A stretch of 64,000 nucleotides of DNA from Pontibacter beigongshangensis (GTDB lineage: Bacteria; Bacteroidota; Bacteroidia; Cytophagales; Hymenobacteraceae): assembly GCF_014332515.1 (NCBI RefSeq), contig NZ_VFSD01000007.1, positions 62,001-126,000 on the forward strand, written 5' to 3'. The notes beneath the pieces are model-generated. The model searched no databases. It worked only from the letters and a program-made list of their open reading frames with translations, and was not told the DNA's origin. The position numbers and the translations under genes are program-made. Shown piece by piece: positions 26,648 to 34,841 of this stretch. Each line of letters opens with the position of its first letter. Position 1 is the first letter of the stretch.

Positions 26648-27682
26648 TTATTCGCCTTTTGAATTTGCTTTGTCAATAATTACGGCCAGCAGAATTACAA
26701 AGCCTTTCACTACTTGCTGCCAGAACGGCGATACGTCGAGCAACACCAGGCCGTTGTTGAGTACGCCAATGATAATCGCCCCCAGCACTGTACCCATAAT
26801 GGTGCCTCTGCCACCAGACAGCGAAGTGCCCCCGATTACGACCGCCGCAATGGCATCGAGCTCGTAACTCATACCGGCATTCGGTTGTGCCGAATCCAAC
26901 CTGGATGTCACGATTAACCCGCCAATGGCAGCTAAGCCACCTGCAATGGAATAAACGATGATCTTGATGCGGTTGATGTTGATACCGGATAGGCGGGCCG
27001 CGCTTTCGTTGCCGCCAATGGCGTAGATGTAGCGCCCCAGCCTTGTTTTCTTCGTAACCACTACCGCTACCAGCACAATAATGGCCGAAATCCAGACAGG
27101 CAGCGGAACACCCAGGAACCAGCCGGTGCCGAGGTAGGAGAACGTTTCTCCGAGGTTTGAGATCGGGAAGCCTTCTGTCCAGAGCATGGTGAGGCCCCGG
27201 GCTATCGTAAGCATGGCCAGCGTGGCCACAAAGGGCGGCACTTTAAATTTGGTGATGGTCCAGCCATTAAAAGCGCCTAAGGCAGTGCCTGTCAGCATGC
27301 CAGCCAGTATGGCGCCGAGCACTGTAAACCCGATAAACATGTCCAGCGCCGGAAACTCCAGCCCAAACTTCAGCAGCCCCGCTGTAATGGCTCCGCAAAG
27401 CGCCAGGATAGACCCAACCGAAAGATCGATGCCCGCCGTGAGCACCACCAAGGTCATGCCTACCGAGATGCAGATGTTCACCGAGATCTGCCGCATCACG
27501 TTCCAGCCATTGGCTACCGTGAAAAATTTGTCAGACAACAAGCCGATCACGAGGCACAAGATAAACAGCGCGATCAGCGACTGAAACTTAACTAAGTGTT
27601 GTCGGTATTGCTCTGTGCCTGCAGAGGTGGTGGCAGTGCCTGTTTTCACCTTTTTTTCTTCCTTGTATACTTCAGGACTCAT
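26648..27682 (-). CDS. Ribose-type ABC transporter permease
   Basis: 344 residues, BPD_transp_2 family, with about 10 membrane helices. The conserved stretches NICISVGMTLVVLTAGIDLSVGS (about 72-92), GGNESAARLSGI (about 225) and AVVIGGTSLSGGRGTIMGTV (about 290) are the RbsC/XylH signatures. A hydrophilic 30-residue N-terminus precedes the first helix. It forms the membrane channel for the ATPase encoded just upstream (11-bp gap) and the binding protein encoded by the fourth gene upstream. It imports a monosaccharide, probably a pentose. Confidence 0.93.
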   Translation of the reverse strand: MSPEVYKEEKKVKTGTATTSAGTEQYRQHLVKFQSLIALFILCLVIGLLSDKFFTVANGWNVMRQISVNICISVGMTLVVLTAGIDLSVGSILALCGAITAGLLKFGLEFPALDMFIGFTVLGAILAGMLTGTALGAFNGWTITKFKVPPFVATLAMLTIARGLTMLWTEGFPISNLGETFSYLGTGWFLGVPLPVWISAIIVLVAVVVTKKTRLGRYIYAIGGNESAARLSGININRIKIIVYSIAGGLAAIGGLIVTSRLDSAQPNAGMSYELDAIAAVVIGGTSLSGGRGTIMGTVLGAIIIGVLNNGLVLLDVSPFWQQVVKGFVILLAVIIDKANSKGE

Positions 27683-27692
27683 ACTGGTAAAA

Positions 27693-29198
27693 TTAAATTG
27701 TTTTCGGGATGGCCGCTTTCAGGATGTTGTCTTCTGTGGCTTCGCTTACGGGTACCTCGGCTGTCAGGCAGCCTTCTGCCATTACCAGTATCCGGTCGGA
27801 GAGGGCCAGTATTTCCGGCAGCTCCGACGACACCACGATGATGCCGAGGCCTGCATCGGCCAGGCTCTGGATCAGTTTATAGATTTCGTTTTTAGCATTG
27901 ATGTCGATGCCCCGGGTGGGCTCGTCGAGGAGCAGTACTTTGGGTTTGGTGGCCAGCCATTTGGCGATCACGATTTTCTGCTGGTTGCCACCGCTCAGGT
28001 TTTTGGCTGCCTGTCCACTGGAAGAGGTTTTGATGCGCAGCTCTTCAATATACTTATCCGCCAGGTTGCATTCTTTGCTGTCGTTGAGCATGCCCATGTC
28101 TTCCATGCTCTCCAGGGTGGTGAGGCAGATGTTGGTTTTCACGTCCAGCCCCAGCACCAGCCCGTCTTTTTTGCGGTCTTCGGGTACCAGTGCTATGCCG
28201 GTTTTAATGGCGTAGGCAGGCGATTTAAAATGAACCTCCTGTTGCTCCACACACATGCGGCCGGTTATCTGTTTGGCGTGCAGCCCAAAAATGGATTCCA
28301 GCAGCTCGGTTCTGCCAGCGCCCATCAACCCGAAAATACCGATGATCTCTCCTCGGCCCAGGCTGAAGGAAACGTTCTTGATCAGGTTCTCCTGCGGCCT
28401 GGTGGGGTGTTTCAGGCATAGATTCTCCACCGAAAGCACTTCCTGTTTAATTTTTTCGCAGGGTGTTTTGCGCATCATGGTCACGCCACGACCCACCATC
28501 TTCTGTATAATGCGGTCGTGTGTCATGCCGGCCATTTCGCCAGACTCTATGGTTTTGCCATCGCGGAGCACAATGTAGCGGTCAGCAATCTTGAACAGCT
28601 CATCCAGCTTGTGCGAAATATACACAATGGCCTTATTCTCGCGCCGCAGGTCGTTAATGATCTCGAAAAGCACTTCTACCTCGCTTTCGCTGATAGCAGA
28701 AGTCGGCTCATCCATGATAATGACTTCAGAGTCGAGGAGCAGGGCCTTGGCGATCTCCACCACCTGCTGTTGCCCCACCTTCAATTCGTGTACCAGCGTG
28801 TTGGGGTCTACATCGAGTTTGAGGCGGCGGAGCAGCTGCTGGGTTTGGGAGCGCATTTCTGTGGCGTTGAGGGTGCCCCAGGAGGTTTCTATTTCGCGGC
28901 CCAGAAATATGTTTTCAGTGATGCTGAGGTAGGGGATGAGGTTGAGCTCCTGGTGAATAATGGCTATGCCAGACTCCTGCGCCTCGCGCGGGTTCGAGAA
29001 GCTGACCGTGTTCCCTTTATATACAATGCGTCCTTCGTACTCAGGGTACACCCCGGAAAGTATTTTCATGAGCGTAGACTTACCGGCTCCGTTCTCACCA
29101 ATTATGGCGGTTACTTTTCCGAAATGAAGCTCCATGTTTACCTGGTCCAGGGCGGTTACCCCGGCAAAGCGTTTCGTTATGTTCTCTGCTACTAGCAC
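27693..29198 (-). CDS. Ribose-type ABC transporter ATPase (two nucleotide-binding domains)
   Basis: 501 residues with two ABC domains. Domain 1 has Walker A GENGAGKST (about 34-42), signature LKVGQQQVVEIAKAL and Walker B VIIMDEPTSA. Domain 2 has the degenerate Walker A GLMGAGRTE (about 290), signature LSGGNQQKIVIAKWL and LLLDEPTRGID. This asymmetry is normal for RbsA/XylG/MglA. The reading frame begins with GTG at 29198 (MLVAENITKRF); no ATG fits. It powers the permease encoded 11 bp downstream. Confidence 0.95.
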   Translation of the reverse strand: MLVAENITKRFAGVTALDQVNMELHFGKVTAIIGENGAGKSTLMKILSGVYPEYEGRIVYKGNTVSFSNPREAQESGIAIIHQELNLIPYLSITENIFLGREIETSWGTLNATEMRSQTQQLLRRLKLDVDPNTLVHELKVGQQQVVEIAKALLLDSEVIIMDEPTSAISESEVEVLFEIINDLRRENKAIVYISHKLDELFKIADRYIVLRDGKTIESGEMAGMTHDRIIQKMVGRGVTMMRKTPCEKIKQEVLSVENLCLKHPTRPQENLIKNVSFSLGRGEIIGIFGLMGAGRTELLESIFGLHAKQITGRMCVEQQEVHFKSPAYAIKTGIALVPEDRKKDGLVLGLDVKTNICLTTLESMEDMGMLNDSKECNLADKYIEELRIKTSSSGQAAKNLSGGNQQKIVIAKWLATKPKVLLLDEPTRGIDINAKNEIYKLIQSLADAGLGIIVVSSELPEILALSDRILVMAEGCLTAEVPVSEATEDNILKAAIPKTI

Positions 29199-29341
29199 AA
29201 TGTATGGCGATTATTGAAGTTCGTTTGTTTTAAGGACACAAGACACAGGACGTAAGACACAAGACTCTTTAAATTTTGACAGAAGCTTAAGAAACCTATG
29301 CAGATGGGACGCTCGCGCCAGCCTGAGCAGCCGGATAATCT
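29199..29341. repeat. Low-complexity GACACAAGAC tract between ABC genes
   Basis: GGACACAAGACACAGGACGT and ACACAAGAC form an irregular tandem (about 29235-29263). Similar units occur near 31231 and 37535 and, reversed, near 54790. Confidence 0.5.
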
Positions 29342-29995
29342 TTAATTTGTCGAAGCGCCCTCCGGCTCCACCAGATCCAGTGCAACCGGGATTACTTCTA
29401 TCTCGTCGAGGCGCAGGTGCTCCTGGTTGAGCTCGATAGCGCCTACAAACTGCACACGCTGTCCTTTCTGCGCGTTTGCCTTAAAAGGAGGTACTACCTC
29501 TGTCCTGATTTTGCGGTTGATTTCTTCAGACACACTGTTGAGGTGCATGGTGCTGGTAAACTCCGTCAGGTCGATGAGTCCCTGTGCGTCGCGCACCGCG
29601 TTGCCGTATACAAACTCCGTCTCTATTTTCACGGGCTGCTGCGCCTGGTCTGTTTTGGCTACAACGGTTACGGTGTTCTCACCGATGGTTGTTATTTCTC
29701 CTTCGCCGCGTATCATAAAATAGCGGATGTTTCCGATGCCCAGGGCGTGTGAATGTTTGGCAAAGGCAGCGTCTTTGTCTGTTTCCAGTTCTGCGACCAG
29801 TGTGTTTATTTCTACGGCCTGGCCTAAGCCTGGGGTAAGTTTGGTGCTCCAGAACTCGTTGGCATAGGTAGTTGCGTCAAACTGATCGGCAGTGGGAGTG
29901 GCTTTTACTTCGCTCAGGCTTTTGAAGTAGACGGAGTTGTAGGCCAGCACCAGTGCTACGACCAGCATGATCCCGTATTTTATGCGCTTCTTCAT
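29342..29995 (-). CDS. DUF2291 family protein of a sugar ABC operon
   Basis: 217 residues with an uncleaved-looking N-terminal membrane helix (about 7-25) and an extracytoplasmic domain containing TYANEFWSTKLTPGLGQAVEI and VRDAQGLIDLTEFTSTMHLNSVSEEINRKI-type conserved features. DUF2291 proteins are repeatedly encoded beside RbsA/B/C-type importers, as here between the binding protein and ATPase genes. Function is not established; an accessory role in sugar uptake is inferred from position. Its start is 7 bp after the binding-protein stop. Confidence 0.8.
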   Translation of the reverse strand: MKKRIKYGIMLVVALVLAYNSVYFKSLSEVKATPTADQFDATTYANEFWSTKLTPGLGQAVEINTLVAELETDKDAAFAKHSHALGIGNIRYFMIRGEGEITTIGENTVTVVAKTDQAQQPVKIETEFVYGNAVRDAQGLIDLTEFTSTMHLNSVSEEINRKIRTEVVPPFKANAQKGQRVQFVGAIELNQEHLRLDEIEVIPVALDLVEPEGASTN

Positions 29996-30002
29996 CGTCT
30001 CT

Positions 30003-30950
30003 TTAGTTAGTAGCCAGGTAATCTTTCACGTTGTCCTGCTTCACGAGCTCCACGGCTACTGGCATTTTCTGCGGAAACTCGCGCTTGCCCTTAAAATATT
30101 CATCGGCGTACGCAGCAGCAGTTTCGGCCATCACGACCGGGTACTGCATGCCCGTAGCGGCTATTTTGCCTTCGCTTATCGATCGTACCACATCATCAGC
30201 CCCATCGAACCCGAATACCTGCACCCGGTCGGCTATGCCGGCGGCCACCACGGCCTGGTAAGCGCCCATGGCCATGGCATCGTTTCCGCAGAATACGGCG
30301 TCAATGTCGGGGTGAGCCTGCAGCACCGACTCCAGCACCTCCATGGCTTTGTTCCGGTCAAAATCTGCGCTCTGCTGGGCCACCATCTTCAGGTCGGGGT
30401 AATTGTCGACTACGCTGTGGAAGCCTTTGGAGCGGCTCCAGGTGTTATTGTCGCCCACCAAGCCCAGAATTTCCACGTACTTGCCTTTTTTGTTCAGGCG
30501 CTGCACAAAGTACTTGCCCATGGCCACGCAGCCGGAGTAGCTGTCGGAGAGGATCTGGGAAGTGGCGGCATCCGTGGCGTTCACTTCGCGGTCCATGCAG
30601 AAAACAGGCACATCGGCTGCTTTCGCTTTCAATACATTCGACACGGAGCCATCGGCGTCGGTCGGGTTAAATAGAATAGCGTCGTAGCCGGAGGCGATGG
30701 CATTCTCGAAATGGTCTGCTTCCAGGGCCGTGTTGTTCTGCGAATCGAATATTTTGGCTTCGTAACCCAACGCCCGGGCCTTGGCTGCCGCACTCTCGCC
30801 AAGCACCACGAACCAGGGATTGTTGAGCGTAGAAATAATGACGGCCACTTTCTTTGGCTCATCTGCATCGGCTTTGCCGGAACAACCTGCCATTAGCAGG
30901 ACCGCGAACAGCAGGAGCAGAACCGGAATTTTGATTAAGTAATTTAGCAT
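30003..30950 (-). CDS. Ribose-type periplasmic sugar-binding lipoprotein
   Basis: 315 residues from ATG 30950. The frame extends eight codons further to a TTG, but the ATG directly precedes a good lipoprotein signal MLNYLIKIPVLLLLFAVLLMAGC. The mature protein is a Peripla_BP_4 domain: VAVIISTLNNPWFVVLGESA, FNPTDADGSVSNV, PVFCMDREVN, FCGNDAMAMGAYQA and VFGFDGADDVV match RbsB. It captures a monosaccharide for the permease. It begins a sub-cluster after a 444-bp gap from the transketolase genes, which has a palindrome resembling a DeoR-type operator 82 bp upstream. Confidence 0.92.
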   Translation of the reverse strand: MLNYLIKIPVLLLLFAVLLMAGCSGKADADEPKKVAVIISTLNNPWFVVLGESAAAKARALGYEAKIFDSQNNTALEADHFENAIASGYDAILFNPTDADGSVSNVLKAKAADVPVFCMDREVNATDAATSQILSDSYSGCVAMGKYFVQRLNKKGKYVEILGLVGDNNTWSRSKGFHSVVDNYPDLKMVAQQSADFDRNKAMEVLESVLQAHPDIDAVFCGNDAMAMGAYQAVVAAGIADRVQVFGFDGADDVVRSISEGKIAATGMQYPVVMAETAAAYADEYFKGKREFPQKMPVAVELVKQDNVKDYLATN

Positions 30951-31031
30951 AGCGTTACTTCTGATGGTATGCAATATGGTGTGCCTTTCTTCACCAATAA
31001 ACTGAGATTTACGACCCTGCCTATTAGCTTT

Positions 31032-31045
31032 GAACGAACATTCGT
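31032..31045. promoter_or_regulatory. Palindrome AACGAA-CA-TTCGTT, candidate DeoR-family operator
   Basis: Perfect 6-bp arms around a 2-bp centre, 82 bp upstream of the binding-protein ATG. The half-site TTCGTTTAAAA resembles the TTCGTTTTAA repeats upstream of the DeoR gene at 35918-35950. Confidence 0.4.
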
Positions 31046-31186
31046 TTAAAATAAAACATTAAAAATAAGCTTCCAAATATTTACATATAAATAATGATTT
31101 TATTTTTGAATGTGCTGTTGCTAGTGGAGAATCTCAACTGCAGGGGAATGTACAACAGAAGATGATCTTAGTCATGTTCCTGTCCG

Positions 31187-31218
31187 AATTATTCTAATGA
31201 AAATGGCCTTCCGGAGGC
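31187..31218 (+). repeat. Dispersed repeat, copy 14
   Basis: AATTATTCTAATGAAAATG then GCCTTCCGGAGGC, near consensus. Confidence 0.8.
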
Positions 31219-31248
31219 TCTTCTAAGGCACAAGACGCAGGACAAATT

Positions 31249-31303
31249 TAAGAGTGAAGAGTTGATCTGTACTCGATAATTGATATTCAACTCTTCACTC
31301 TTA
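31249..31303. repeat. 17-bp inverted repeat
   Basis: TAAGAGTGAAGAGTTGA (31249-31265) is fully complementary to TCAACTCTTCACTCTTA (31287-31303), with a 21-nt loop. No T-run. Confidence 0.75.
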
Positions 31304-31352
31304 GCATATAAAATCAGCTCATCAGCACCTTTATCCATAAGAACATCTATCA

Positions 31353-31380
31353 AATTATTCTAATGAAAAAGGCCCTCCGG
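31353..31380 (+). repeat. Dispersed repeat, copy 15, touching the transketolase 3' end
   Basis: AATTATTCTAATGAAAAAG then GCCCTCCGG, followed by TACTGCTGCTCCTGCT. Only 14 bp from the stop of the transketolase C-terminal subunit. Confidence 0.8.
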
Positions 31381-31394
31381 TACTGCTGCTCCTG

Positions 31395-32363
31395 CTACTT
31401 CTCCAGCAGCTTCGCCGCTTCCGCTGCAATGCCGCTTTCTGTTAAGCCGTAGTGATTGAAGATGTCGTTCTGCGAGCCGGTAACGGTGTATTCGTCCGGA
31501 ATGCCCATGATCTTGAAGCGGTTGTGGTGGCCGTTCTGGATCAGGTAAGAAGCGCAGGCCTCGCCCAAGCCGCCATACACCATGTGCTCCTCCACCGTAA
31601 GGATGGGTTTGCCAGTGGCGGCAACTTTGGTGAGCAGGTCGTGATCCAGCGGTTTAATGGTGTGCATGCTGATAACGGTAGCGCTGATGCCTTGTTCCTT
31701 CTCCAGTTTGGCGGCGGCCTGCAAGGCAGGATACACCGTTTCGCCGGTGGCTATAAAGGTTATGTCGTCGCCTTCCTTAATCACGCGGCCCTTGCCGAAC
31801 TCAAAGCTGCTTTCGCTTCGGGGCTGCAGCAGGGGCATCGGCTTTTTGCCGAACCGGATATAAAACGGTTGCTCCGAAGCGGCTGCCTGTGCAATAGCCT
31901 GCTCTGTCTCGAAGTTGTCGGCCGGGGCTACAATGATGATGTTGTTGATGGCCCGTAGCACTGCGAAATCGTGCAGGCTGTGGTGGGTGGTGCCCAGGGC
32001 GCCATAGCTTACGCCGGCGCTAATGCCAATCAGCTTTACGGGGTTGTCGGAGTAGGCCACATCGTTTTTGATCTGCTCCAGCGCCCGGGCCGTCAGGAAG
32101 CAGGCCGGCGAAACAGCGAACACTTTTTTACCTACCGAGGCCAGGCCGGCTGCCACGCCCACCAGGTTCTGCTCGGCAATGCCTATTTCCACAATCTGTT
32201 TCGGAAATTTCTGTCCGAACGGCACCAGCTTTCCTGACCCGCGCGAGTCGCTGGTAACAGCCACAATGTCGCGATCGGTGGCGGCCAGTTCCTGAAGCGT
32301 ACTGGAGAATACCTCGAGGTTTGCTTTTCCGGTTTCTATTTCCTTGTCTATGATAGCACCCAC
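31395..32363 (-). CDS. Transketolase C-terminal subunit (pyrimidine-binding and C domains)
   Basis: 322 residues covering the Transket_pyr domain (about 15-180, with ASTLQEL-like start, EIGIAEQNLVGVAAGLASVGKKVFA, and HDFAVLRAI) and the C-terminal domain (about 195-310, PILTVEEHMVYGGLGEACA). The catalytic Glu that activates thiamine diphosphate is in IAEQN. It begins with GTG at 32363. Two-piece transketolases need the N-terminal half, which is encoded 195 bp upstream. In this operon it may act on an isomerised and phosphorylated pentulose rather than in the core pentose phosphate pathway (inference). Confidence 0.92.
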   Translation of the reverse strand: MGAIIDKEIETGKANLEVFSSTLQELAATDRDIVAVTSDSRGSGKLVPFGQKFPKQIVEIGIAEQNLVGVAAGLASVGKKVFAVSPACFLTARALEQIKNDVAYSDNPVKLIGISAGVSYGALGTTHHSLHDFAVLRAINNIIIVAPADNFETEQAIAQAAASEQPFYIRFGKKPMPLLQPRSESSFEFGKGRVIKEGDDITFIATGETVYPALQAAAKLEKEQGISATVISMHTIKPLDHDLLTKVAATGKPILTVEEHMVYGGLGEACASYLIQNGHHNRFKIMGIPDEYTVTGSQNDIFNHYGLTESGIAAEAAKLLEK

Positions 32364-32431
32364 AGTCGTATTTATTTTCGTGAAGAATAATTTTTTTTAC
32401 TTACAAACTGATGTTATGTAAGAAGTTTTTT

Positions 32432-32525
32432 GTCCCCCTTTGAAGGGGTGGGGGATGACTAACATCTGAGCTCAAATATTTCTACAGCCCGTGAAACATC
32501 CCCCTCACCCCCTTCAAAGGGGGAC
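32432..32525. repeat. Imperfect inverted repeat between the two transketolase genes
   Basis: GTCCCCCTTTGAAGGGG (32432-32448) and CCCCTTCAAAGGGGGAC (32509-32525) pair perfectly. They extend through TGGGGGATG and CATCCCCCTCA with small gaps. Runs of T follow on both sides, so it could attenuate or terminate transcription within the operon. Confidence 0.75.
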
Positions 32526-32558
32526 TTTTTCTTGCAAAGTGAATTTGCGAAGCCCCAC

Positions 32559-33392
32559 TTACAAAGTCGCCATAACCTGGTCCAGCTCTTCCATGGCTGC
32601 CGCATACTGCTCTTCGCTGGGCACGCCGTGGTGCCACTTCAGCACGTTTTCCATGTAGCTGATGCCTTTTCCCTTCACGGTGTGCGCGATGATCAGGCTT
32701 GGCTTGCCCGCCTCAAATGGCATGGCATCGAAGGCTTCCTTAAGTTGCCCGATATCGTGGCCGTCTACGTGGCGCACAGCCCAGCCAAAGCTCTCGAACT
32801 TGTCGTCGATAGGGTTGGTGTCGCACACTTCTTTTGTAGAGGCTGTTATCTGCAGCTTGTTGTGATCGATGATGGCGCAGAGGTTGTCGAGTTTGTAGTG
32901 CGAGGCCGTAAGGGCAGCTTCCCAGTTGGAGCCTTCGGGCAGTTCGCCATCGCCCAGCAGCGTGAACACGCGGTAATCACGCGCATCCATTTTAGCCGCC
33001 AGGGCAGTGCCCACACTCAGCGACAAGCCATGGCCCAGGGCGCCGGTGTTCTGCTCCACACCGTTTACCTTGCGGGTTGGGTGCCCAATATAGTGCGATT
33101 TGTACTGGCTCATCGTCTCCAGGTCCGACTCCGGGAAAAAGCCTTTGTCGGCCAGCACCACAAAAAGGGCTTCCACGGTGTGGCCTTTGCTCTGGATGTA
33201 GCGGTCGCGGTCCGGCGAATCGAAATTCTCCGGACCAACATTCAACACATAGTTATAAAGCACATTCAGTATATCGACGCAGGAAAGGCTCCCGCCGGTA
33301 TGGCCTGCTTTGGCTCCGTAAATGTATTTGATTATATTTTTCCGGTACTGAACCGATTTTTGCTGTAGCTCTTGCTCTGTCATCTGCTTCAT
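32559..33392 (-). CDS. Transketolase N-terminal subunit (thiamine diphosphate-binding)
   Basis: 277 residues. It has AGHTGGSLSCVDIL (about 31-44), NTGALGHGLSLSVGTALA (about 115-132) and the ThDP/Mg motif LGDGELPEGSNWEAAL followed by DNLCAIIDHNKLQI (about 145-178). The partner half is encoded 195 bp downstream. The stop of the upstream isomerase gene is 27 bp before its start. Two-subunit enzymes of this kind include one that splits apulose 4-phosphate in apiose catabolism (recalled). Confidence 0.92.
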   Translation of the reverse strand: MKQMTEQELQQKSVQYRKNIIKYIYGAKAGHTGGSLSCVDILNVLYNYVLNVGPENFDSPDRDRYIQSKGHTVEALFVVLADKGFFPESDLETMSQYKSHYIGHPTRKVNGVEQNTGALGHGLSLSVGTALAAKMDARDYRVFTLLGDGELPEGSNWEAALTASHYKLDNLCAIIDHNKLQITASTKEVCDTNPIDDKFESFGWAVRHVDGHDIGQLKEAFDAMPFEAGKPSLIIAHTVKGKGISYMENVLKWHHGVPSEEQYAAAMEELDQVMATL

Positions 33393-33419
33393 TCGTAATG
33401 GTTTTAAACTGCTGGCTGC

Positions 33420-34841
33420 TTACCCTTCGTGGTGGTAAACTTCCCAGCCCATGTAATTGCCCAGGGCTTCTTTCAGAATGCCGGCTGTTTTAGAGGCATT
33501 CATCACCACGTGGTGCTCAAAGCCGTTTTTGCAGACGTACTGCATCAGCCCCTGCAGGTTGTTTATTTTGGCAACCGCCCTGTTTCCAAAGGTGTTCAAT
33601 GGGTCGTCTGTCAGTTCGCCTTCGCCGATGTACACTTTAATAATGCCTTTGGGGTCGTCGGTGCTGATGCGGCCATAGGTCAGCGGCATGGCTGGTGTGC
33701 GACCATCCAAGGCTCCGAATGTATTCTCTTCGCCAACGGTGGTGCCCAGAATCGGCGCAGTGCTCATCTGAATGTCTGGCAGGAAGGATTTGGCCCAGTT
33801 ACCGCAATGGAAGAGCACGCATTTTTCTTCGTCGCTGGCGTAGTTGTTGTTCCAGTCAACAAGCGCGCTCGGCGAGCCGGAGGCCAGTTGCATGGCGTAC
33901 ATGCTCAGTGTGCCGGTCACGTCTACCTCACAGGCGCTTGGCAGCATGTTCTCGCTCATCATGCTCATGCTGGTGCACACGTTGCAGCCATAGTTTTGCT
34001 GAATGGAAGTCCAGCACTGAATGGCGGTGGCGTCGAGGGCGTTTGCTTCTACGAACTCGTTGAGCACCACATCCAGTTTCGCGATCTGCACCAGCGACTC
34101 GTCCGGTGTACCACCAGTAGGCGTGTAGGCCTTAATTGCCTCTAAGCGCTCCCGTACACTTCGGTCTTCCAGGCTCAGTTTATTAGCGTTGCCCAGTATC
34201 TCCGAAAGGTCTACGGTGGTAACCGAAATGCCATGGCGCTGCAGAATCTTCTCGCTGTAGCGCACGGTGTTGAAGCCGCCTGGTCTGGCGCCAACCGCCC
34301 CGATGCGCATGTTGCGCAGGCCTCTTACCACGCGGCACACGCCCATAAAATCGTTCAGATCGGCTATAAAGCTTGGGTCGGAAGGATGTACCACATGCTT
34401 GGTGGTGGTGGTGTATTTAATGCCGTACTGGTAGAGGTTGTTGCAAACCGATATTTTGCCGCACCAGGAGTCTCTTCTGCGGGCCAGGTCAAGTTTTTCC
34501 AGGTCGTCGGGGTAGGCCTGGATGAGCACGGGCACCTCCAGCTTCGAGAGCTTCAGGGTTTCGGCCACGCCTCTTTCGTCGCCGAAGTTTGGCAGCACTA
34601 CCAGCACGCCTACAATCTCGTCGCGGTGCTTTTTAAACAGTTCGGCGCACTTGCGCGCATCCTGAAACGTCTCCACACCGCCCAGTTTTGTATCTTCCGT
34701 TCCGAGCAGGATCGGGTTGATGTTCAGGTCTTGTAAAGTGCTTAATATCTCGATCCGGGCATCTGCCACCAGTGCATCCGGGAAAAAGTCGCGGTTACCA
34801 ATGATAACTCCAAGTGTGAGTTGCTGTTTTACGTTTTGCAT
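33420..34841 (-). CDS. L-fucose/arabinose isomerase-family protein
   Basis: 473 residues, COG2407-like (L-fucose isomerase and related proteins), shorter than the 596-residue FucI and dissimilar to it at the N-terminus. Features are GVLVVLPNFGDERGVAETL, CRVVRGLRNMRIGAVGARP, ACEVDVTGTLSMYAMQLAS (about 310; Glu and Asp likely metal ligands), VLFHCGNWAKSF (His about 348) and EHHVVMNASKTAG (His pair about 446). These proteins interconvert aldoses and ketoses. The substrate cannot be read from sequence. The TAATG overlap with the DeoR stop shows translational coupling. It precedes the transketolase pair, so an aldopentose such as apiose, or an L-sugar, is plausible. Confidence 0.85.
   Translation of the reverse strand: MQNVKQQLTLGVIIGNRDFFPDALVADARIEILSTLQDLNINPILLGTEDTKLGGVETFQDARKCAELFKKHRDEIVGVLVVLPNFGDERGVAETLKLSKLEVPVLIQAYPDDLEKLDLARRRDSWCGKISVCNNLYQYGIKYTTTTKHVVHPSDPSFIADLNDFMGVCRVVRGLRNMRIGAVGARPGGFNTVRYSEKILQRHGISVTTVDLSEILGNANKLSLEDRSVRERLEAIKAYTPTGGTPDESLVQIAKLDVVLNEFVEANALDATAIQCWTSIQQNYGCNVCTSMSMMSENMLPSACEVDVTGTLSMYAMQLASGSPSALVDWNNNYASDEEKCVLFHCGNWAKSFLPDIQMSTAPILGTTVGEENTFGALDGRTPAMPLTYGRISTDDPKGIIKVYIGEGELTDDPLNTFGNRAVAKINNLQGLMQYVCKNGFEHHVVMNASKTAGILKEALGNYMGWEVYHHEG

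Larger units (their letters stand above)
30951..31394. other. Intergenic region between the binding-protein and transketolase genes
   Basis: No gene. It has a palindrome (31032-31045), an AT motif near 31080-31095, a 17-bp inverted repeat (31249-31303) and two dispersed-repeat copies. A separate promoter for the transport genes is likely here. Confidence 0.55.
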
